In this document: positions 1 to 10,338 of the stretch, one piece after another
How positions within the stretch are numbered: position 1 is the first letter of the stretch
How the letters are laid out: the number at the start of each line of letters is the position of its first letter
NCBI RefSeq assembly: GCF_027244095.1
Contig: NC_069661.1
Span: forward strand, 13,464,001-13,528,000
DNA: 64,000 bases
DNA from: Hemicordylus capensis
Taxonomy: Eukaryota; Chordata; Lepidosauria; Squamata; Cordylidae
Reading direction: 5' to 3'
The notes under the pieces: generated by a model
What the model was told of the DNA's origin: nothing
The model's input: the letters and a program-made list of their open reading frames with translations, nothing else
Databases searched by the model: none
Program-made: the position numbers and the translations under genes

Positions 1-235
1 TAACAGAAGCACTGTGTCCAGATAATCATCATTCCATTCTATTGCACTAGTCAGACCACACTTGGACTACTGTGACCTATTCTTGGCCTGCATTATAAGA
101 AGGATGTTGCTAAACTGGAATGGGTTCAGAGGAGGACAGCAAAGAGGACGAGGGGTCCAAAAGACAAGTCCTGTGAGGAACGGCTTAAGTGGCTGGGTAT
201 GTTTAGCCTGGAGAAGAAAAGACTAAGAGGGATAT
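1..235 (+). mobile_element. CR1-type LINE, 3' ORF2 fragment
   Basis: The sequence resembles the end of CR1 reverse transcriptase ORFs: a Cys/His-containing start, then a stretch reading roughly like the LERVQRRA...[13 protein letters not shown] motif. It is degraded and cut by the window edge. Better preserved relatives lie at 16880-17565 and 28455-28815. Confidence 0.55.
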
Positions 236-249
236 AAAGGAAAGGAAAG

Positions 250-502
250 GTTGTGCCATCAAGTCGGTGTTGACTCCTAGCAACCACATAGCCATGTGGC
301 TTTCTTGGTAAAAGACAGGAGGGGTTTACCATTGCCATCTCCTGCACAGTATGAGATGATGCCTTTCATCATCTTCCTAAATCGCTGCTGTCCAATACAG
401 GAGTTTCCAATATTCTGGGAAACACACCAGTGGAGATTTGAACCAACAGTCTCCTGTTCTCTAGGCAGGTTGCTTCCCCGCTGCGCCATTAGGTGGTTCA
501 AG
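250..502 (-). mobile_element. tRNA-derived SINE with Bov-B-like tail (Sauria-SINE type)
   Basis: Read on the minus strand it has a tRNA-like head, a middle containing GCATCATCTCATACTG, and a tail ending in a short ACTTGATGGCAC motif. The same tail ends the Bov-B LINE at 24060-24825, which is how Sauria SINEs are defined. Sister copies are at 4207-4452, 8462-8666 and 63912-64000. Confidence 0.7.
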
Positions 503-651
503 TGAGATATAGCTGTCCTCAAATAGCTGTATTTACCCAAATCGAGGATGACTCTTAGATGATCCCCTTAAAAAGCAGAGGTTAAATACAGGGTTATGCC
601 TGCAGTTACTTGAAAGGAACAGGATTCCTTTCAAGAGGAGAGCAGGTCTTA

Positions 652-872
652 GAGGAGAGCTGGTCTTGTGGTAACAAACATGACTTGTCCCCTTAACTAA
701 GCAGGGTCTGCCCTGGTTGCATTTGAATGTGAGACCACATCTGAGCACTGTCAGATATTCCCCTCAGGGGATGGAGCCACTCTGAGAAGAGCAGAAGGTT
801 TCAAGTTCCCTCCCTGGCAGCATCTCCAAGATAGAGTTGAGAGAGATTCCTGCCTGCAACCTTGGAGAAGCC
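652..872 (+). mobile_element. 5S rRNA-headed composite SINE, tail truncated
   Basis: The head carries CTAAGCAGGGTC (5S box A region) and GAGACC (end of the 5S box C region), followed by the family's middle and the start of its shared tail. The copy stops before the usual end CTTCCTATGTTCCT. It lies upstream of the chemokine promoter. Confidence 0.7.
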
Positions 873-1116
873 ATAGACCATGTTAACAAGCTGGACCCTT
901 AAAGCAACAAGTGCATTTTCAGCAGAAATGAATCTGGGGGGAAACAATGAAAATCCTGATTCTGTTCTTTCTTCCCTTTCTTCTTTCGATAGTTGTTTCA
1001 TGCTTTATTATAACTTTCTGAGTTCAACATGTCTAGCTAAAAATTTCCAAGCCCATATCTTTGTAATAATCGGTGGCACTTATATCATGCAATCTGACCA
1101 CTTCCTAATCACAACT

Positions 1117-1127
1117 GAAAGTGAAAA
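1117..1127 (+). promoter_or_regulatory. ISRE of the chemokine promoter
   Basis: GAAAGTGAAAA matches the interferon-stimulated response element consensus (two GAAA half-sites, spacing 2) bound by ISGF3/IRFs. It lies about 208 bp before the inferred start of transcription (about 1325), close to the roughly -220 position of the ISRE in mammalian CXCL10 as I recall it. Together with the kappaB-like site downstream it implies induction by interferon and inflammatory signals. Binding is inferred from motif and position only. Confidence 0.72.
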
Positions 1128-1202
1128 TTGTCCCACTTCTTGTATGAGAAATCAAGGATTTCTCATAAAGGGATTATCTTTGCACTGGTTTGTTGATAGC
1201 TG

Positions 1203-1212
1203 GGGGCACTCC
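1203..1212 (+). promoter_or_regulatory. NF-kappaB-like site of the chemokine promoter
   Basis: GGGGCACTCC fits GGGRNNYYCC. It lies between the ISRE and the TATA box, about 120 bp before the inferred transcription start, which is where the proximal kappaB site of CXCL10-type promoters is expected. Confidence 0.6.
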
Positions 1213-1259
1213 AGGTGGGCTGTACAGTAAGGATTGCTGACAAGACACTTCTTTGGAGA

Positions 1260-1300
1260 CCAATCAGCTCTGAGGAGAGAACAAGCTTCTTAGTATAAAT
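1260..1300 (+). promoter_or_regulatory. CCAAT box and TATA box of the chemokine gene
   Basis: CCAAT lies at 1260-1264 and TATAAAT at 1294-1300. The TATA box sets a transcription start near 1325 and a short 5' UTR of about 55 bases before the ATG at 1381. Confidence 0.7.
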
Positions 1301-1380
1301 ATTCCCTAGGAACTCAGCATCCATGATCCACCAGAAGACATCATACAGAACAACCCAAAGGAACCTCCAGCATCAGCACC

Positions 1381-4300
1381 ATGAGCAGAACCTTTGCTGT
1401 TTTCCTTTGCTTGGCCATCTTGCTTGGAACAGGGATTCAAGGTAAGAGGCAATACTAGAAATTGGAGGATTTGCCGCAAAGCTATTGCCTGTTTGCTGGA
1501 TCCACCCTGATTATTGATTGATTATTGAGGAGAGGAGAGCTGTTTTTGTGGTAGCAAGCATGAATTGACCCCCTAGCTAAGCAGGGTCCACCCTGGTTGC
1601 ATTTGAATGGGAGACCACATATGAGCACTGTAAGATATTCCCCTTAGGGGATGGAGCCGCTCTGGGAAGAGCAGAAGGTTTCAAGTTCCCTCCCTGGCAG
1701 CCTCTCCAAGATAGGGCTGAGAGAGATTCCTGCCTGCAACCCTGGAGAAGCTGCTGCCAGTCTGTGTAGACAATACGGAGTTAGATAGACCAATGGTCTG
1801 ACTCAGTATATGGCAGCTTCCTATGTTCCTATTATTCCTTTCACCTTCTGCCATCACATTATTCAACCAATAGGCTGTTGCCCTTGCTTCTAGGTAGATT
1901 CTCACCTCTGGTGAATAACCTCTAGGCAGTACTGGGAAAATCCCAGAGGTCACCTGAGCTCCTAAAAACATGATGTTGTTATACACTCCCCTTCTGGTCC
2001 CCTGAGCATTACAGGTTACATTTGATTTTGAAGGAGAAAGCACTGAGGATTTTTCCTATCATTGCAATAATTTCTTTGTTTGCAAAAGTTGCACGAATGC
2101 AAGGATGTTGTGCTAGCTAGTTCCTCTAAGTCAGTCAGGAGCTTGCATTCCAGACTAATGTCGCACTGGTTGCAACAGAGTACACTTAGGCAACCTGTGA
2201 AAAACTCCTTCTGTGAAAACTCCTCTTCAGTCCATATATATTGCAGGGAATGACGCAGAACTATCCTGTAGCCTTGTGCAAGTGGACCAACTTTGAGTGT
2301 CCACTAAACTACATGACCTTTTTAATACACTGTATACTTTTAATTTCTGCAGAAATGTACAAAAGAAAACAAATGACCAAAAAAAACCCCACCTCAGCTC
2401 AGGAACAATTAAATATAACACCTCAGGATCATTTTGTACTTCAGTTAATCCATGTAGAAAATGTGTAAATTGAGTTAGCAAATAAAATTAATGTCCAGCC
2501 TTTCAGGTCTTATCTATGCAGGTCTTTTGGCATCAATAAAATTTAAAAAGTATTGTTGTTAACCGCCCAGAGACGAAAGTTTGGGGTAGTGTACAAATTT
2601 GATAAATATATCAATAAAGGGTAACCGACATTCTAAGAAGAAACACTTTTAATTTGGACGAGCAGAGGCTTCTAGCTTGTCCTGCACCTGCACTAGTTAC
2701 TCCCAAATTTTATCAAATCAACATTTAATATTTGGAGGGTTCTTCCCTCTATGTCTGGGTGTCGGCCCCTGACTGAGCAGGCTATTGGAAATTTTCTCTG
2801 GTAAGAGATACCCTTCTAATACAGCAGAGTGCACAGAGGCACAACACAGCGGAGTCTGCCCAGGCATTCGCGTATGCTGAGAGCAAAATAACCTGGAGCC
2901 AGTTCATAGTTTCAAATCAATATAAGGAGTATTTATTAGAGAACTCCATTCTAGATAGTAAAGTGGAGAGACAAGATCTCTAATCTAGCTAGCTGGCTGG
3001 ATGCACATGGATGCATCTCTGCACACATGGTACAGGGAGAGAGGAGCTTGCATGTTGCAAGGGAGAAGGAAGGGAAAGGGAAGGAAGAGGAAGAAGGAAG
3101 TGGCTGGAAGGAAGGAAGTCTCTAAGAATAGCAATCTACATATCAAAGGGATAGTGTCAGAGCAGTAGAGAAGGGATGACCAATGTCTTGACCTCTCTAG
3201 CCCTCTGACTCACTAGTCTGTCCACCTCTGTCATTGAGACATGAGACAGAGCAAAGTCCTTCACTTCCAACACAGGCATTATGGGACTGCTGAAACAGGT
3301 ACATAGTCAGAACATGATAATCTCAAAGCCACTTTAGCCTTACATCCCCTAATTCCAATTGCGGGGAACGAATTATCCCTGCCACTTCAAAACCCATTCC
3401 TCCAACTTCATTCAACAGCAAGGTACAACTTCTGGGTAGGATGGAGCCCTCCTACCCAGCATGAACCTTGCAGACTATCGCTCCCCCAACCCCTGCTACT
3501 TTTCACGAGCACACAATCACAGCCCAGACTTGGATGGGACACTTGTCCTTCTACCTTATTAAAGATCATATGAACCAGCTTATTGTGTCTGAGTTGGTTG
3601 TGGTGGAATTCTTTGTGGTTTTTAATTAGTGGGATAGCTGATTCAACATGCAAGTTTTCACTTGATTCTTGTAAATTAGCAAGTAGTGACAATGCACAGA
3701 GAAACAAGATGAAAGAACCCACCTCAAGTAATTCTTCTAGGATGTTGCTTTGACTTGTGAGTCTGCAGGGGTGCCTTTGCTAACATCTCAGTCTTTTGCC
3801 TATATTCTTTAGGAGTCGTGATCTCTGGGAAGGGACGCTGCAAATGCCTGTCTCAAGGCTCCAGTTTTGTTCCAATCAATCTATTAAAAAAAGTTGAAAT
3901 GCACCCTGTAACCTCTTCCTGTGACCATGTTGAGATTATGTAAGTAATGAATCACACAGCTGAGCAAGGCAGATATGGGCTTAATAAATCACAGACAGAT
4001 TTAACTCTGGAGTTCTCAAACTTGGGTCCCCAAGTGATGTTGGACTACAACTCCCATCATCCCCAGCCACAATCAGAGTTGTCAACAACATCTGAGGACC
4101 CAAGTCTGACAACCCCTGAGTTACAGTGTTTTTTGGTGGAGGCATACCTGTATTTGGAAGTAAGCTCCACTGGAACCGTACTTCCAAATAAATGTACCAT
4201 GCTTGTAAAAAGTAAAGTAAAGTGTGCCGTCGAGTCGATGTCAACTCCTGGTGACCACAGAGTCCTGTGGTTTTCTTTGGTCGAATACAGGACGGGCTTA

Positions 4301-6637
4301 CCATTGGCATCTCCCATGCAGTATGAGATGATGCCTTTCAGCATCTTCCTATATCGCTGCTGCCCAATATAAGAGTTTCAAATAGTCTGGGAAACATATC
4401 AGCGAGGATTCAAACCGGCAACCTCTGGCTTGCTATTCAAGTCATTTCCCCACTTGCTAAACCATAGTAGTAAGAATTGGTGAATCTTAGGGATGGTTCA
4501 TACATGCAATTATCTCATGGAATTTCTCAGTACTTAATGCCTGGCAACTAAATGCGTGAACTGACACCACTGAAAACCTTTAGCCTTATTCGGACATTAT
4601 GTAGTACCCATGTTCTGTTTACTCATACTTGTTTTTGTGTGAATGACTGTACTCGTGTTCATTTTAAAAGTGAACCTGGGTGCAGGTCACTAAAATGCAG
4701 GATACAGATAGGAAGTGTACTGCTGTAAATAAGCTCAATATTTACCTGTATACAGATCCGTACCTGTATGCACTGTATGCAGATTGTACAAGCGTTGAAT
4801 ATAACATGTGAATAGGGCTAATGAGAAATTATAATTACATGGAATTCATTCTTCCTCTCCCCAACCCCAGCGCAACACTGAAGCCCTCTGGAGAGGAGCA
4901 GTGCCTGAACCCAGGATCTAAAATGGTGCGGCAGATCTTGAAAATGATCCAGACAAAAGGGTAAGCAAAAGCAGGGGTGGGAATCCCAACACTTGCAGGA
5001 GACAATTTTGTAGTTGCTGTTGCTGTTGCTGTTGTAATTATTGTAACATTTGTACCTTGTTATCCACGGAGGTTCCGTTTCCTGCCAATTTCCGCACATA
5101 ACGAAACCGCAGATAATAAGACCTTAAGTCAATGGCAACTGGGAGGGTAGGTTCCTGGAGGGCAAAAAAAAAAAAAAGCAAATAAAAAGCAGCAATACGT
5201 GAAATAAAGTACCGTGTTATGCTCTCCAGGTGTCCAGCAATGCCCCCTCCAACTCCAAATTTTGCTGATTTTTCCATGAAAAGTCATGGGTGGGTGGTGG
5301 GGGGGAGAGAAGTAAAAAAACGAAACAAAAACAAGAGCCACAAAATGGCTTCTTTGAGCAGAATGGTGGTCAGAAATGACCTTGGAGGTCATTTCCAGCC
5401 ACCTAGGAACCACAGATCTGTGGATTTTAACCCTTTTTACACCCACGTATACCGAGGTCGGATCCATTGCCCAGCTGTGGATATGCAAGGCTGCGGGTGA
5501 TGAGATCCACATGTATTTATCCATACAGTGAACTTCATGGCTGAGCAGAGATTTGAGCCTGGGTACTGCCCCCCACATCCTCCAGACCCAGCACTCCACT
5601 CCAGACATCCACAGCTCAGTGCTTAACTTCTACTACAGGGTGGCACATCTGGGCATCAAATTCCCACATGCTTGGTTAGCATCTGTGCCAGCAAAGCTAG
5701 TATCTTCAAACCTTTATGAGTGCCCAAATTCCTGGTACATGGATGGCACACAGCCTGTACTAGTCCTGTGCTCAAAGCTGCCTGTGGTGTGGATGGGAAG
5801 GGACACCTAGAGAAGACTGTTACAGGATTAAGTTGAACATTTAACTGGCCAGGTTTGAATCTCCTCCTCTGGGCAGATGTAAAGTTGGGGGGAGGGGAGT
5901 TGTTAGACTTCACTTTCCCCCTTATCAAGTGCAAAGTTTAAAAGAAAAATTGCATCCTTTGGGGGGACATTCTGCACATGCTCAGAAGCACTGTGTCCTT
6001 GGGTCCCTTTTTTATTTTTAAAGAAACTTTCCTTTCCCAAAAGGAAATCCATTTTTAAGAACTTTGTTGTCAATAGGACTTTAAAACAACTTGGTTTCCC
6101 TCAAGTAGACACTTTGCACATATTCAGAGAGCCTTGGATCAATTTAAAACACTTTAGTCCCCTAAGAGTGTTTTGTACATGCCCAGAGGCAAACATTTTG
6201 AAGCATCTGGATTTTGTAAAAGAAAAGCTGGCAAACCTAAGTTTTGGATATGTGTGGATTGCAGGAGATGGATTGTGCACTGGTGACAGACAGCACATGC
6301 ATACATGCACAAATGCAAACGTTAAATATTTATTTATTTATTTGATGCATTTATTTGATGCATTTTTACAACATAAAAATTTAAAACTAACAATAAAATT
6401 TTAAACAATGCAATATTTTAAATACAATTTAAAAACAATTTATAAATTAACAGTCTAATCAAAAGTCAGAGTTGGCAGAGCCCTTATTTCAGCAGGGAGG
6501 GGAGCATGTTCTAAAGCCACCTAAAACCTTTCTGAGATCGTGATTCTGCTGAAACCAGTGGCCTGGGCTAAGAATGTGCTCTTGTCTTGACCTTTCCCAT
6601 TTTGTTTTCTTGTCCATGCAGATCAAAACGGTCATAA
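1381..6637 (+). CDS. CXCL10: ELR-negative CXC chemokine, CXCL9/10/11 type (CXCL10-like)
   Basis: Secreted chemokine of the interferon-inducible group that signals through CXCR3 to recruit T and NK cells (family knowledge). Coding exons: 1381-1441, 3813-3939, 4871-4960 and 6622-6637, all GT-AG, total 294 nt giving 97 aa. Residues 1-20 form a hydrophobic signal peptide. The four chemokine cysteines are C30, C32 (C-K-C), C57 and C74, with no ELR before the first. The stretch VEIIAT followed by CLNP and the basic end SKRS are very like mammalian CXCL10. Exon 2 is 127 bp, the usual size for the family. The first intron (2.4 kb) is long because of SINE and possible LTR insertions. It neighbours SDAD1, as CXCL9 does in mammals. 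Assignment to CXCL9, 10 or 11 needs a tree, because these paralogues may not be one-to-one between reptiles and mammals; the symbol reflects best resemblance only. Confidence 0.9.
1528..1830 (+). mobile_element. 5S rRNA-headed composite SINE, near full length
   Basis: Lies in chemokine intron 1. It shows the 5S-like GCTAAGCAGGGTC and AATGGGAGACC, then the shared tail ending CAGCTTCCTATGTTCC. Confidence 0.75.
2740..3395 (-). mobile_element. Possible solo LTR fossil
   Basis: Non-coding block in chemokine intron 1. Read on the minus strand it has an AATAAA-type signal followed by a short end region, as in an LTR. No internal retroviral genes are seen next to it. Edges and family are uncertain; it is broken at best. 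Confidence 0.25.
4005..4122. mobile_element. hAT-like foldback MITE (ACTACAACTCCCATCATCC family)
   Basis: Imperfect palindrome with arms TTCTCAAACTTGGGTCCCC and its complement around an ACAACTCCCATCATCC core. It lies in chemokine intron 2. This is the commonest short element in the window, with more than 20 copies. Confidence 0.65.
4207..4452 (-). mobile_element. tRNA-derived SINE with Bov-B-like tail
   Basis: Second copy of the family at 250-502, in chemokine intron 2. The tail (GTGCCGTCGAGTCGATGTC on the + strand) and the middle with GTATGAGATGATGCC are clear. Confidence 0.72.
4583..4819. mobile_element. MITE with AGCCTTATTCGGACATTATG terminal inverted repeats
   Basis: The left end AGCCTTATTCGGACATTATG pairs with the right end CATGTGAATAGGGCT. 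Relatives lie at 11436-11641, 19370-19603 and 32271-33060 (the last split by another insertion). No ORF. Superfamily unresolved. Confidence 0.5.
5046..5515. mobile_element. Tigger/pogo-like non-autonomous element
   Basis: The left end TTGTTATCCACGGAGGTTCC belongs to a family whose clearest copy is at 51452-51977. The interior has the family's AGCCACAAAATGGC stretch. Lies in chemokine intron 3. The right end is diverged. Confidence 0.5.
6320..6530 (-). mobile_element. L2/CR1-type LINE 3' end
   Basis: On the minus strand it carries the tail typical of this family (GCTCCCCTCCCTGCTGAAAT, then an A/T-rich end), relics of a reverse transcriptase C-terminus. The fuller relative is at 18366-18960. 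Confidence 0.5.
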
Positions 6638-7029
6638 GAGAGACAAAGAAGATTGACTGGCAGGTTACCTCAATAGAGCAACGGCGTTTTGATTCCTGGA
6701 TGGATTTTCAAAGTTTCAAAAATGCTCTGCGGGCCAAAGTCAGATTAACTTTTCTTGCTAGCACTGCATTCCTTTAAAAACACAGATGCTGTCCCCTGTG
6801 TGTGTATGTGTTGGGTCCGGAAGAGTCAATACCCTGAATCTTGCACCTCTGTTTTTGCTGTGAGAACCAGTGCAGTTCTCTGTGTCCCTCCCTGTTCATG
6901 AGGCTCGCCTGGCATCGCCACTTTGTTCTTTTAAACGCCTGAGTCCCGTTCCTCACGTTCAGTAAATGCAGGGTGGGATTTCTTGACAATAGAGCTATAG
7001 TCTATTATCCAAAGACAAGTAAAAACAAA

Positions 7030-7348
7030 GAGAGCTGGAGGAAAGGGAGGAAAGCTAGTCACATGGTGCAGGCATGACTTGTCCCCTTAGCTAAGCAGGG
7101 TCCACCCTGGTTGCATTTGAAAGGGAGACCACAGACCACAGGTGAGCACTGTCAGATAATTCCCTCAGGGGATGGGGATGCTCTGGGAAGAGCAGAAGGT
7201 TTCAAGTTCCCTCCCTGGCTTCTCCAAGATAGGGCTGAGAGAGAGTCCTGCCTGCAGCCTTGTAGAAGCCGCTGCCAGTCTGGATAGACAGTACTGAGCT
7301 AGATAGACCAGTGGTCTGACTCAGTATATGGCAGCTTCCTGTTCCTAA
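7030..7348 (+). mobile_element. 5S rRNA-headed composite SINE
   Basis: Has GCTAAGCAGGGTCCACCCTG and GGGAGACC in the head and the full shared tail. It lies in the probable 3' UTR of the chemokine gene. Confidence 0.75.
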
Positions 7349-7547
7349 TTCACAGGCATGCCTAGTAGCTCTTTTACAACCCTGCCCAGATAAATGCGAA
7401 GGGCTACTGATACGGATTTTAAAATGGTCTCTGTCACCCCCTACAGGTGGCATGTGGTAACAGTTTGCGCCTCATCATCATGCTTCCTTTTGCAGCTAGA
7501 CCACTTCCTTATGAGCAAATTTTATTGCTTCAAGGGTTCCCTGCCTT

Positions 7548-7657
7548 TAGTTCCCAGATATGGTTGGACTACAATGCCCATCATCCCCAGCCACAATGAC
7601 TGAGGGATGATCTGGGAACCAACTGATTCTGGGGACCCAATGTTGGGAAGCCTTGCT
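7548..7657. mobile_element. hAT-like foldback MITE
   Basis: Core GGACTACAATGCCCATCATC with the complementary arm at the right end (GGGACCCAATGTTGGGAAGC). Same family as 4005-4122. Confidence 0.55.
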
Positions 7658-8461
7658 CTAACATGTGCCCTTTAAGAAGCATGTTTAGGAACCAGCATAT
7701 TTTGCCATATGAAATAATAGAGACACAGTAGCTTTTAACAAATGTCACAGAGCACAGAGAGTTAGCTTTGCCAGTAAGGGGAAAATTAAATCTCATAACA
7801 TCTATAAAATCTGAGAAAGTTTACAACATTAAACTAATAATGTCATGTATTTAGGACAGTACAGATTAACCACACTTTTAGTGCAATGTACATAATTAAA
7901 TTTAAGAAATGTAGTCTGAGCAAATGGTCAGAATACATAGTTTGCAGAAATGTAACCTGTGCTTGTTTGCAAAGTTTTTCTAAACATGGGAACTACCTAA
8001 TAATATGAATAAAATATTATAAAAGCACAACCTGTGTTTTTTATACTGTCATTCACCGGTAGATGTTTAATTCATTTTGGGGAAAATATATAATTATTAA
8101 AAGTATGCAAGCACAAGATTCCAGAAATCTGACTTAGCCTCTTCTCGGACGTTGAAAAAAACTGAAGGACAGTTTTTAAAAACCTCAAATGAGAAAGCTC
8201 CAGGCAACACTTGTGGATCTCTGGACTGGGGCTAGAACCAGCTGGGCAAACTGGACTGATGGACATTGTGGATTAGCCTTCTCCTTTATCCTCACCACCC
8301 TTGCAAGCTTGCCCCTTGCAGGCAAGCCAGATCACCCTTCCTACAGACCTGGTCTACAGAAGAATGAGGGGGCAGATGGAATGCACCAACTCTACACTAG
8401 ACCATTTATTTTACACAGAGTTTTGTTTTGTTTGTTTTACATGGGAAGCAATTTAAATTGG

Positions 8462-8666
8462 TAACTCCTAGCCACATAATGGCGCAGCAGTATGTTTCCC
8501 AGAATATCGGGCAGCAGTGATACAGGAAGATGCTGAAAGGCATCATCTCATACTGCATGGGAGATGGCAATGGTAACCCCCTCCTGCATTCTACCAAAGA
8601 CGACCACAGGGCTCTGTGGTCGCCAGGAGTTGACATCAACTTGATGGCAAACTTTACATTTACCTG
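8462..8666 (+). mobile_element. tRNA-derived SINE with Bov-B-like tail
   Basis: Third copy of the family, here on the + strand. The tail reads GGAGTTGACATCAACTTGAT, like the end of the Bov-B ORF at 24780-24815. A short MITE relic follows at 8690-8765. Confidence 0.7.
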
Positions 8667-8769
8667 CAGTAAGATATAGTAGAACACAGGGGTTCACAAT
8701 GGGTTCCTAGATGTTATTGGACTACAACTCCCATCATCCCTGGCACATAATTGATGACCCAATGTTACC

Positions 8770-9330
8770 TGAGGGCCAACAAATTCCTCAGAACCACAAA
8801 CCAGGCAAACAAAGGATGATTGAAGGAAGCAAAATCACCGTTTATTGAAAACCAGCGCTGGTGACGCTCCCAGTACCTAACGGTAAAACCTGAGAGACGT
8901 GCCCAGCTGCCTGGGTCACAAGTTTTTATAATTTGGCATTACTACACAATTAGGCGTCAACATTCAGCCCCAAAGAACCAATCAGTTCATTACATTCGTA
9001 CATATGCTTGCATAGAGGCTGGACTTTGCTCTCTAAGTTTCTATTTCACAGCAGAGAGATAATTAATTAATAGGAGAAGCCTTCACATTCCTAGAACAAT
9101 ACAGTTACTATTCAGGGGAGCCTATCTCTCCCCGCTGCTGCAAACCCCCACTTATTCTGCTCTGGGCAGATAGCTGACTGAACACTTTCTTTGGGTCTGT
9201 ACTTTTCCATCCCACAGAGGCACTGACTTGCAAACACACTTTCTACAAAGCAATTACAAAGCAGCTTTCTGAAAAGGCATTTTCCATTCCACACCAAGGT
9301 GGGGAATTCCAGTGGTAGAGTCAGCTTCAC
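8770..9330 (-). mobile_element. Possible solo LTR fossil
   Basis: Read on the minus strand, an AATAAA lies shortly before the end of the block, followed by a U5-like stretch. The arrangement suggests an LTR without internal genes. Family and exact ends are unsure; it is treated as a broken relic. Confidence 0.3.
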
Positions 9331-9567
9331 CATCTCTTTAACCCCTCATTTTTCTGCATGTGTAGACCCAGTCTCAATAGGGACTACTGTGCTGACTTGA
9401 CAAGAGCAACTAAGGAAACTTCAAGGTTGCTTCAGTCAAAGGAGATTTCATGGGTCCATATTTATCCTGAAGGTTCTCTCTCTCTCTGTGTCCACAGGCT
9501 ATTTAGGGACCAGCTGTTAATCTCTTGGATAAACATTCCAGCTCTCCTCTCCCCTTAGTCTCGGACT

Positions 9568-9685
9568 AAACTTGGGTCCCCAGAGGTTGACTACAACTCC
9601 CATCATCCCCGGCTACAATGGATGATGGGAGTTGTAGTTCAGCAGTATCCGAGGACCCTTAGGTTTAAGAACCTTTGGACTAAAT
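9568..9685. mobile_element. hAT-like foldback MITE
   Basis: Palindrome around CTACAACTCCCATCATCCCC and GGATGATGGGAGTTGTAG. Same family as 4005-4122. Confidence 0.6.
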
Positions 9686-9689
9686 TCCA

Positions 9690-9922
9690 TAGCTAGAAAC
9701 CTAGTAGGCTCTTTCCTCTTGTTGGGTGGGTTCTGGCTGTTTTGCAGTAACTCTCCTCATCACACCTCCTTATCCTTCAGTGCAACATTTCTAGCTGCCC
9801 TGAGAGAGTGAGGAGGAGTGAGGAGAATTAAGGAGGAGTGAGGAGAATTAAGGAGGAGTGAGGAGAATTAATGCAAAACAGCCAGAACCCAACTAGAACC
9901 CTAAGCCTACTAGGTTTAAAGA
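9690..9922. mobile_element. MITE with AAACCTAGTAGGCT inverted ends and an internal 20-bp minisatellite
   Basis: The left AAACCTAGTAGGCT and GGTTCTGGCTGTTTTGCA are mirrored on the right by TGCAAAACAGCCAGAACC and the end CTACTAGGTTT. At 9811-9870 a 20-bp unit (AGGAGGAGTGAGGAGAATTA) is repeated three times exactly. Confidence 0.6.
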
Positions 9923-10237
9923 TATTTAACTGGATTCAGTATTCATGAAACATTTTTCCCTCTCACAAGGCAAGCACTTAGTACTTGCGAGTTATCCCAC
10001 TGCTTCTGCACTCATTGGCCAAAATACTGGAAGGCAGGAGAGAGTCTGCTTTTTTAAGACTCGCCGAGAACAACATTGCATGGCATGCACACTTTCCCTC
10101 GTATTTGCTTTTAAAGACACACAGAGAGAAAAGAAATGAAAAATGGTCTTGTATGTATACCCGGTAAGGGGAGCTGTGCTAATAATACGGTCGTGTTTGA
10201 AGGAAGCGTGACCCTTCGCAGGAGCCGTACACGCCAT

Positions 10238-10281
10238 CCAAGATGGCGGCGCCCACATGACGGCCCATGTGGCTCTTCCGG
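10238..10281 (+). promoter_or_regulatory. SDAD1 core promoter: YY1 and ETS sites
   Basis: CCAAGATGGCGGC at 10238-10250 is a near-consensus YY1 site. CTTCCGG at 10275-10281 is an ETS (GABPA/ELK) site. There is no TATA box. This combination is typical of housekeeping and ribosome-biogenesis genes, where YY1 sits just after the transcription start. The YY1 site contains an ATG that opens a short upstream frame (10243-10260, MAAPT then stop). Confidence 0.65.
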
Positions 10282-10338
10282 TTAGAGAGGACTGGAGGTT
10301 GTTGAAGACTGCTGCCTGGTTTTCCGGGTGTCGGGATC

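Larger units (their letters stand above)
6638..8035 (+). other. Probable chemokine 3' UTR with polyadenylation signal
   Basis: From the chemokine stop codon to an AATAAA at 8008-8013, which is the first good polyadenylation signal downstream. The region contains a 5S-headed SINE and a foldback MITE, so the natural 3' UTR would be shorter without insertions. An earlier non-canonical signal cannot be excluded. Confidence 0.4.

Noticed and set aside
652-872. 5S rRNA gene
   Set aside because: Only the internal promoter region resembles 5S; it is followed by a SINE tail and recurs many times.
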